Source: Neofusicoccum parvum
Taxonomy: Eukaryota; Ascomycota; Dothideomycetes; Botryosphaeriales; Botryosphaeriaceae
Assembly: GCA_020912385.1 (NCBI GenBank)
Contig: CP087220.1
Location: forward strand, 930,001-994,000
Length of the DNA: 64,000 nt
Direction of reading: 5' to 3'
A model generated the notes under the pieces. That model saw only the letters and a program-made list of their open reading frames with translations, was not told the DNA's origin and searched no databases. This document shows, in pieces, positions 56,301-64,000 of this stretch. The first letter of the stretch is position 1, and each line of letters begins with the position of its first letter. The position numbers and the translations under genes are program-made.

Positions 56301-56805
56301 TCCCGTGTGGGTCGAGAGGGACTTCCATCTGGAGGGGCGGAGTCTGCTGCAGAACATGGCTCACAACCTCTGATGACATGGTGAAAGCGACGGTGACTCC
56401 AAGGACCTCGATGGCCTTGACAACCTCCGGGTTGATGAACATCGGCTCAGCAGTGTAAATGCCATCAGGCCGCCGAAGCATGACACCCAGGTTGTCCGCA
56501 CTGCCTTCAATGATGCCAAATTCATCTTGAGCTGGCTGAAGCCACTTGTTCTGCACACACTTCTTGTGGAGGTACTTGACTGTCTGTTGATGTGATGATG
56601 AGCAAAGGGTACAGTGATGGAATTTTGGTTCACGAACAACGGAATGTCGATCTTGACCTCCGGATCGACCTGAAACGATACTCGATGCCGCAGTGCTTGG
56701 GCTCACGTCTGCCGCAAGGTGCGGTTTGTTGGAAAATTTCACGATTGTTGGTGAAGCTGGATTGATTGATTCATGATTGAGATCAGCTGGCCTTGGGGAA
56801 GCCAT
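53362..56805 (-). CDS. GT2 cellulose-synthase-like enzyme, mixed-linkage-glucan-synthase-like
   Basis: Exons 56805-56125, 56073-55738, 55685-55638, 55587-55552, 55469-55385, 55332-55245, and 55195-53362 (1035 aa) or with a further intron 53628-53392 (956 aa). The N-terminal part (about 1-230) is cytosolic, ending FLLVWGHTVPGIVAHGSDIE and FGIVWGVQMPAPLISNDRR. A membrane helix (SVIIGLAMILVVVVEMACVA) and a second pair (LATVPLFASFSLFFMIVITG) precede the GT2 core: VIIPTVETL, NDDG, IDSDTR (Asp582, Asp584), SEDFDVSLRL (Asp685) and NELVFNPLIRWPTRG (741-742 RW). At least five C-terminal helices follow. It resembles the Aspergillus fumigatus mixed-linkage glucan synthase Tft1 family; the product is inferred. 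The second intron has GC-AG ends. Confidence 0.88.
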
Positions 56806-59346
56806 CGATAGCGAGCGATGATAACGAATGTGGGTATAGGACGACCCCAAACAAAATTTTCAGGATATTGAGGACAAAAGAAGGTCAGCACCGGCTGAGC
56901 GGAAGATTGCTCGTAACCAAAAGCCAAAGGGCAGTGGGACAGAGCCAGGACGCATATATGAGATGAGTACAAGCAATACCGCTCCTGAGCATGACAGCAT
57001 CTGCTGTGGCGATAGGGGCCGGGAGGGCCGTCTAGTGCAAGTGGCTGAGACAGATCAGTCCTCGACATTAAAAAGCAGGACAGAGGCTGTCATGATTGCA
57101 TCGAGATTTAGATCTGCAGGGTGCTGATGTTAGATTCTACCGGGATGGCGTTGCGGATACCAAGGAATCCTGGTGGCGAAGTCTTCTTTATTCAGTTTTC
57201 AGCCTCAGCCGGCGTGATCTTTCCAAGTCAAGGTCCATGGATCTCCAAAAAAGAGTCCCTTCGGGTATCGGATGGCGCCTGAGGCAGCCTAGGCCACGCA
57301 TGTGAGTACAAATTCGCCAGGTCAGATGAAAACATGGCCGGGATTAACTCTGCCGAGCAGGCAGTGCAGCTTCAGTTCCCGCACGCCCATACCTTACAAG
57401 GCCATAGATCACCTTCAGGATCATGATCATTGTATACATGGGAGCACAGTCTTGGCGCGAGTATGGTGCTGTGGACGTCGATGTATACGAAGAGCTCGCA
57501 AGCCACCCGCCAGAGGCACAAATCGGCGGATGTAGAAGTGTGCTTCTCGAGTGGATCTGACATCAAAGGAGACACTGATTACCTCGGAGGAAAAATGCCA
57601 AAGGCATCCACAGTAGCGGCCGGCCAGAAAAGGTTTCCTGGAGGACCACGTAGAAGGTTGTGTAGAAACGGCGGGTACTCAAAGGACGTGTCGTGCAACT
57701 GGCCGACCGATGAAGCAGGAATTCAGTCCAGCATAGCGGGGTAAAATGTTGACCACGACATGCACTTGCACAATCGCGTGCTGGCAAAGCCGGCGGCTAG
57801 ACAGAAGGTGACATGAGGCACCAAAGCTTCGCTTCTAAGCGCCTCGCAGAAATTGGCATGGCTGGGACACGGCAAGCAGCACACGGAGCCCGCTCGTGCA
57901 AGCGTCTCGGTGATGCCTGTGCATGGTCCGCCGCGGCTGGGTCCGGTGAAAAGAAAGCGGGCAGGGGCCAATGTATGAGAGATGAGAGACGCCTGGCCGG
58001 ATGGCGTAGCTGAAGGCCACTAGCTGAAGCAGCAACGCCCAGGCAGAGGTGGATGTCGGGGTGAAGATCAGAGTGACGCGACGCGTCAGGGAAGGACAAG
58101 CCCGCGCTCGGACCACTCCAGCCGTCCCCCGCGTCGCCACCGCCAGCTGCTTCGTCCCTTCTCACTCCATTCGTCGCCAGGTCCATCATCTACCTGTACC
58201 ATGTTCGTGTAGTCGGGGTCAGATCTACCTCTGCGCCACGTTACGACTGCTGCACCACACCCCGTATCCTCCCTGGGCGCTCAGTCTGCAACCTTCATTG
58301 ATCATCGCCGTCGGCTTCCATTAGCAGCAGGCCATCCTCGTCCTCTCCTGACTGGCTTCGGGAGCCGGAGCTACTTTTTCTTTGATCCTAGCCATTTCCT
58401 TCGGCCATGAATCCTGCTTTGGGCCGCAAGCGGAGCTGATTTGCTTCGCCTGCCCCTCCGTCTGCAGCCAACCGCAAAAAACACGGGCCTGCAACCATGG
58501 CACGGTGATCGATGTTGAGACAGTCTCGGGAGCATGCATGGAGCTTACCCGCGGAAACTTCCAGCTCAACCACGTCCGCCCGCTGCCGCTAGATCCGCCG
58601 TGTGGGAATATCGTTGAGGCTGGCCGCTTACTGGACCGACGCGCGCCAGGGCGTTCCACGACCGAGCAGTAGCACGCGCAATGGCGCATCAACTTTAAAC
58701 TCACTCACCAACCTCTGCGTCACCTATATTTCCTTGTGCTAACAGCTTCAATGGCCCGGTTTGACGTGGAACAAGCACCCCTGGTAGCATGGTACACCTC
58801 CACTTACACACGCTCACTTTCGTCATCTTCGGCGGCAGTGGGCGCCATGTCACGCCGCCGTCGGCTCGTGCATGCCTAGAACCTGATCCTCTGGTGGCTG
58901 TTTGCCTCATGGTCTGTATGCTATTGCTCATTGCCACAGTCTTGTTCACATCAAGCATGCTTGTTCCAGTCGCGGCTGTGCTTCTCCACGAGGCTTCTGT
59001 CGATCCAGCTGACACAGGGGAAGACATGGCCACTTTCTTTTCCTGTTCGTGCTCGAATCGTCTTTGGCTGCATGCGCCCTGATTTTAGTAGTGGATAAGG
59101 ATCGTAGACCTGCTTGGCACAACCAGTTCTGAGTATCGCCTTCAACATAGCAGCCTGCTGCCCTCAATTTTTTTTCTTTTCTCTTCCTTGTGGCAAACCG
59201 CTATTGGAGCCTGTTCAGGAAGCACCTGTTTTCTAACCCGGGCGAGTGAGCAGCTCTCGGAACTCTCCACGACCCCAAAAGTCACTGACAGAGACGACGA
59301 AGACGTTTGATTCGAGAACCAACAAATCAACTTGAAATCCTCGATC
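56806..59346. promoter_or_regulatory. Divergent upstream region, GT2 and GH16 genes, 2.5 kb
   Basis: No coding frame inside looks real. It is the common upstream region of two cell-wall glucan genes transcribed away from each other. The region next to the GH16 start is AT-richer than the rest. I could not define specific sites. Confidence 0.45.
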
Positions 59347-60946
59347 ATGCAACATTCGGAAATTCTATTTGCTCCCCCAAACGGCCTCAGCAGTGTCCAT
59401 AGCCGTGGCCCTAGCGTTATCAGCACCCCGAATACACCGCTCTCCGGGCCACAAACCTCTTATCCAGGTATACTTTTACAGCTACTCCGCACGACATGAA
59501 AAATTTTAACAGTTCTCAGCTTCTAATAGTAATGGATATCGGAATCGGAAATTCAAGAGCTCGCGGCTGAGACAAGGAGAGTAAGTTGTCACTGATGGCC
59601 GTTTCTTGTCTGCTTGTCACTAAAAATCCAGGTACGACGAAAAGCCATGGGTGCACAACAAGAGCCCGAAGATGAAGTGGGAGAAAATCATCTTCTGGGG
59701 TGGTATTGTGCTTGGGTTTGTTATAGGTGCTGCAATCTGCTTCCTGTCGTGGACCTCGGTGATGAACGGAGAGGTGGGTGAAACGCAAAGCGAGTGTAAC
59801 CCATATGCGGGTGGAACACTAACATATTGTTTAGTTCTGCCTCATGTTCGAAGACGACTTCCACGTTGGTATTGACGATGGCACGTGGAACTTCGAGATC
59901 CAACGTGGCGGTTTCGGCACGGGCTCTTTTGAGTGGACTACCAACGACGAAAAGAACGTTTTCACCGACGATGAAGGCCTGCACATCGTACCAACCCTGA
60001 CTACTGAGAGCACGGACATCACCCTTGACGAGATGTACGACAACTACGTTGTCAATCTCACAACAGACGGAACATGCACTCACCCACGTCTGGACATCGA
60101 CTCTTGTTCCATTCGGAGCAACAAAACAGCCGGCACCATCATCAACCCTGTTCGTAGCGCACGTATCAATACGAAGGGAAAAAGGACCATCAAGTATGGT
60201 AAGGTCGAGGTGGTTGCGAAGATGCCGAAGGGCTCATGGCTCTGGCCTGCCATCTGGATGATGCCTGACGCTAGTATCTACGGCCCATGGCCTCGGAGCG
60301 GCGAAATTGACATTGCAGAGAGCAGAGGCAACTACGGAGACGACTACAAAGATGGAAGAGACAGCGTGATCAGCGCACTCCACTGGGGTCCTCTTCCCGA
60401 AGCCGATGGGTTTTATAAGACCAGCGGGAAGCACAACATCCGCCGAACGGACTACAGCGAGTCTTTCCACACATACGGTCTCGAATGGACAGAAGACTAC
60501 TTGTTCACGTACCTGGATAGCCGTCTCTTGGTAAGCAAGCTGACCCCCACGACTACTTCGTCCCGACTGCCTTGCTGACCATTTCCCCCCTCGGCCAGCA
60601 AGTCTTCTTCATCAAGTTCAACCACGGCTACAAGTACATGTGGGACCGCGGACACTTCGGTGAGACCAAGATAAACAAGTCAGCGCTCTTTGACCCGTGG
60701 TCGCAGACGGGGCGCCCCAACACGCCCTTTGACCAGTCCTTTTACCTCATCCTCAACGTTGCCGTGGGAGGCACCAATGGGTTCTTCGAAGACGGCGTGG
60801 CCAATAAGCCCTGGGTCGACGCCAGCTTCCGCGCGCCAAAGGAGTTCTTCGACGCGCGCGAGCTGTGGCTGCCGACATGGCCGAATGGGACGGAGAGGGG
60901 CATGACGGTCAGGAGCGTGAAGATGTGGAAGCAGGGGAAGTGCTGA
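59347..60946 (+). CDS. Membrane-anchored GH16 family glucanase-type enzyme
   Basis: Five exons, 59347-59467, 59520-59580, 59632-59773, 59835-60530, 60599-60946, give 455 aa. GH16 enzymes act on beta-1,3- or mixed beta-1,3/1,4-glucans. A Ser/Pro-rich cytosolic N-terminus (about 1-75; YRNRKFKSSRLRQGEYDEKP) precedes one membrane helix (80-99, IIFWGGIVLGFVIGAAICFL), so this is a type II membrane protein with the enzyme outside. The catalytic motif SGEIDIAES gives Glu265, Asp267 and Glu270; WLWPAIWMMPDASIYGPWPR precedes it, and FYLILNVAVGGTNGFFEDG follows. Several N-glycosylation sites are present. The first two exons were found by splice continuity and a typical 52-nt and 51-nt intron pair. Confidence 0.92.
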
Positions 60947-63900
60947 GGCGCTTTCTTGAACTTTGCATCCCCTTATCTGCTCGGAATTCGGAATCGCTGC
61001 AGATGAAATGGCGGTGGGTTGGCGAGTAATCTGGTATCCGTTCCTTCTCTATACAACAAACGATAAGACAGCATACTTTATTGATCTCCTTTCCGTCGGA
61101 ACGTGGAGCGGAGATCAGGAACGGCGCTGCTCCAGTCCCATGTACTTAATACCAATCTTTCTCGTCTTTGCTTCGGGCGACACTGCCGATACGACCATTA
61201 TCCCTCCTGCAATAAGGCATTGGCAATGCCGCCAACGCATACCTGTCGGGTTGCCAAAAGGTACTCATGTCGCGATCAGGAGATATTTCGTCTCTTTCAG
61301 CCCGGTGTCGAAAGTAAGTGCAACAGTGCCATGTGACATCAGGCTTCGCCCTACCAATATAAACAATGATCCTTCGAGGTACCATACCTATCGCCGCCGA
61401 AAAAAAAGGGTCGGGGCGTTTATCGTCCATCCCGGGGGGCCGTTTTTAGCGGCTGCTATTCCTGGCCCTTATCTTCCCGCATCGGCGGCGTGTCGCCATA
61501 CACCATGACTCGGCCGCCGGCGCAGGCACGCTATACCACGCGGAGCAATCCTCCGCGAAGTGACGCCACACCCTTGCTCGCGGCGGCCTCCACGGTTGCT
61601 GGCTGGCCGGGTCGCCGCTCTGCACAAAGCACGCCGCAAACGCGGCGGCGGCGAGGACCGCGAGCAGCCCAGGCAGAGGCAGACGCGATGGCGAAACAGA
61701 GGTTCGTTCCTTCGCTCTCGTGCTGGCTGGGTCGACGGTAGCGCGCGCCGGCCGGCCGACGAAGCCTCGAGCCGTCGCCAGAGCTAAACAATGCGACGTC
61801 GAAACAAACAAAAAAAAAAAAAAAACGCTCCGTGACGCGAGAAACAACCTTCACCCTAACCATAACGGCCAAGCTTACCCGACCGGTTCGCTGGCTCTCG
61901 CTACCATCGTCGGAACCGGACTAGGCCGGCCTGCCCCGCCGCGTCGGCGCGATGGCACTGCAGACGACGGAGTAGGATGTGGGAGTGGGAGCGTGAGTTC
62001 AGAAAGAGCAGCCCCACTTGCCATGGCTGGAATAATGCTGCATGCAAGGGCATTGTGGGGGGTTGTTCCTGCGAACTATTGCATGCGGGCTGCCATGCGC
62101 TCGCGCTCCTTTTTGATTAAATGCTGACGGGCGCTGGATAAACGTGCAGAAAGTACGAGGCGCTAAAATTGCTTGGTAGGGACGCAGCGTTTAGGCAGAC
62201 GCGCGACTGTCGTTTTGTGCAGCTGCAGGGCTGGCTGATAGGTGTGCTCTGCAGCTGGTGGAGTGATGTGCAGGGCTGAGGGGTGACAGGGAAATGTGCA
62301 AGGACGTTCAAGCAAGGCAGGCGAACGGCAGGGCGATGGGGTAGCGAGGCGGGAGGATTCTTGGGGTAATTGAAGGAGCAGGAGCCATTCGATATAGCGA
62401 GCGCCTCTTTCAATTGTCTGCTTGTCAGATGGAGGGAAGGCCAGATTGTCCCTGGTGGGCCGACGGCGGAAGGAAGAGGGTCATAGGGCGAGCTTCTCTG
62501 CAGGCGAGGGCGTGCCTGGACCGCCGGCGGGCGCGCTGGAGAGGTGGAGGAATTGGCCGGTGATGAGCAGGAGGATGAACGCCCGGTGGGACTGGTGAAG
62601 AGGATATACGAGCACGAGCGCGCCATCGGCGTGGCAGAGGACGTCCAAACGGGCGATGGGCCGGTGGAAGCAGCGGCGCGTTTGCTGTAGATTGGACTCT
62701 CTGGCAGGCGGCGGAAGCGAAGCGCGCGGACGGCGAGCGGCAGGGACGTCGATGGCGCGAAGGATTGCAAGGCCGAGGGGCGGGTCGGAAGGCGGCAGGC
62801 GTGGGCTCGTATGTCGCCAAATTAAGCACCAGAACCTCAGCAAAGCAGCGCGAATTCGATAGTCGTGCTCTCCCTGCAGGCGGCTGTCTTTACGAGCTGG
62901 GCAGGTGCCGCTGGGGAGGGCAGACAAGAGTGGCTGGATAATGCAGTCTGACCTTGGCGCAGCCCGCGGGCGAATGGCAGCGTGGATGCGGCCCATGGGC
63001 CCCTGCTCGCAGAGTTTTCCCATGCGGGCTGCGGGATGCGCCTGGAGATGCGGCCAGCAGCCACCGCCTTGGTTTCATGCAGACGCGAGCACGAGCGCGG
63101 GTTGAGGCTCGCTTTGGGCGGTCGGCCGCGGCCGCGGAGCCCGCTCGACTCGGCGGCGCTGCAGCCCGGCGCCAGGCAGCAGGCCGCAGCGACGGCGGTG
63201 GAGCGTGAAGACAGCGCGCAGAGCGGCGGACATGGGGCCTGGGGCCTGGGGTGCAGAGCCGCGGTGCGCGAGGCCGTCGCGGCGGTGGTGGGCGTGCATC
63301 GCCGGGTGGATGTGCAGAGGCGGAAGCGAGCGAGACGACCCCGGCCGCGCCGCCGCAACCTCGCTCCTCCCTCTCATCACCCCCCCGTATCCCGGCGCCA
63401 TTCCATCCATCGTGTCGTCTAGCCCGCCCCCGCTGCCGTGCTGCCAGTCACTTGCTGCCGGCGACCGCCTCCAGCCCCACCATGCCACCCCGTCGCCGCC
63501 CCGGCTCTCGTGTCGCGCCTCAGAGCCACGCTGATAGCCCTACAGCCCACTGGCAGCCGCAGCTGGAGAAATGTCGGCTGACTCGATAGTTCATTTCGAC
63601 GACAAGCCCTTGGCCGGGGGGTCCAAGTCGACATGAGATCCGCATCTGGCCCAGCGCTGCCGTGCCCGTCAGCGCCCACCGCTCAGCCCGCTGCTGAGAG
63701 GCGGAGAGCAGCACTGGAGCTCCTCAGTCAGCACCGTTCGGTCACCCGCGCTCGTTCCTGGCCTGATACGCCCCGAATTGGGCTCTAGCCCCCCGTGTGT
63801 CAATCTTGCTATCTCCCATCTCTGCCAGCGGCCGGCCCGCGGTATAAACACTGCTCGCCGCCGCGCCGCTTCGCCTCCCGGCCAGGTCCTGCACGCACTT

Positions 63901-64000
63901 CATCCGTTAAGGTTGCAGGAGGCAATTCAATCGTCCTCGCTTCCCAGCTAGACCTGCTTGGCCTTTTCCTCGGTTCCGTCCCTGGGAAGGCCCAACGCAA
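60947..64000. other. Gene-free right end, 3 kb
   Basis: Very GC-rich from 61.5 kb on, with an A-run near 61809-61825. Many long overlapping frames on both strands have no motif. It may hold the promoter of a gene beyond the right edge; a TATAAA at 63843-63848 would suit that but is not proof. Confidence 0.45.

Noticed and set aside
61446..63858. Many overlapping frames of 60-217 residues at the right end
   Set aside because: Compositional; none has a motif, membrane topology or splice chain that holds together.

Overview
The window is nuclear DNA of a filamentous ascomycete (Pezizomycotina; Dothideomycetes is my guess, not proven). The signs are short spliceosomal introns, mostly 47-103 nt, with GT..AG ends and CTRAC-type branch sites, single-gene transcription units on both strands, GC-rich coding DNA, and fungal family members such as RPC53, GPI11, SSU1, an ascomycete laccase, a tyrosinase and a cellulose-synthase-like GT2. 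I assembled 25 protein genes by joining exons by hand, so that reading frame, splice sites and family motifs agree. No rRNA, convincing tRNA, CRISPR or transposon was found.

Region 1 (about 1.9-20.6 kb) is mostly housekeeping: a YvcK/CofD-like protein (-), a small mitochondrial complex I-type protein (-) divergent from a BOD1/SHG1-domain protein (+), an unknown low-complexity protein (-), translin (+), GPI11/PIG-F (+), Pol III subunit RPC53 (+), and an 817-aa fungal protein with a HicA-like C-terminus (+).

Region 2 (21.5-33.2 kb) has a secreted S10 carboxypeptidase (-), a 3.3-kb gene-free block, a tyrosinase (+), the GPI de-N-acetylase PIG-L (-), a four-helix membrane protein (+), glyoxalase II with a probable mitochondrial presequence (-), and exosome subunit CSL4 (+). 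Region 3 (34-41.6 kb) has a large amidase (-), an HSL-type alpha/beta hydrolase (+), a small orphan (+), ribosomal protein eL22 (+) and a small secreted protein (-).

Region 4 (44.3-61 kb) is more accessory and cell-surface in character: laccase (+), sulfite efflux pump SSU1 (+), an F-box-like protein (-), a secreted IgE-binding-protein-family protein (+), a GT2 cellulose-synthase-like/mixed-linkage-glucan-synthase-like enzyme (-), and a membrane-anchored GH16 glucanase-type enzyme (+). The last two are divergent across 2.5 kb and could form a beta-glucan synthesis and remodelling pair. The final 3 kb hold no gene I can support.

The best observations are an 18-nt microexon in the YvcK-like gene, a GC-AG intron in the GT2 gene, the GT2/GH16 divergent pair, the repeat-built C-terminus of the SHG1-domain protein, and the HicA-like tail of the 817-aa protein. 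I saw no clear multi-gene system that is wholly new.
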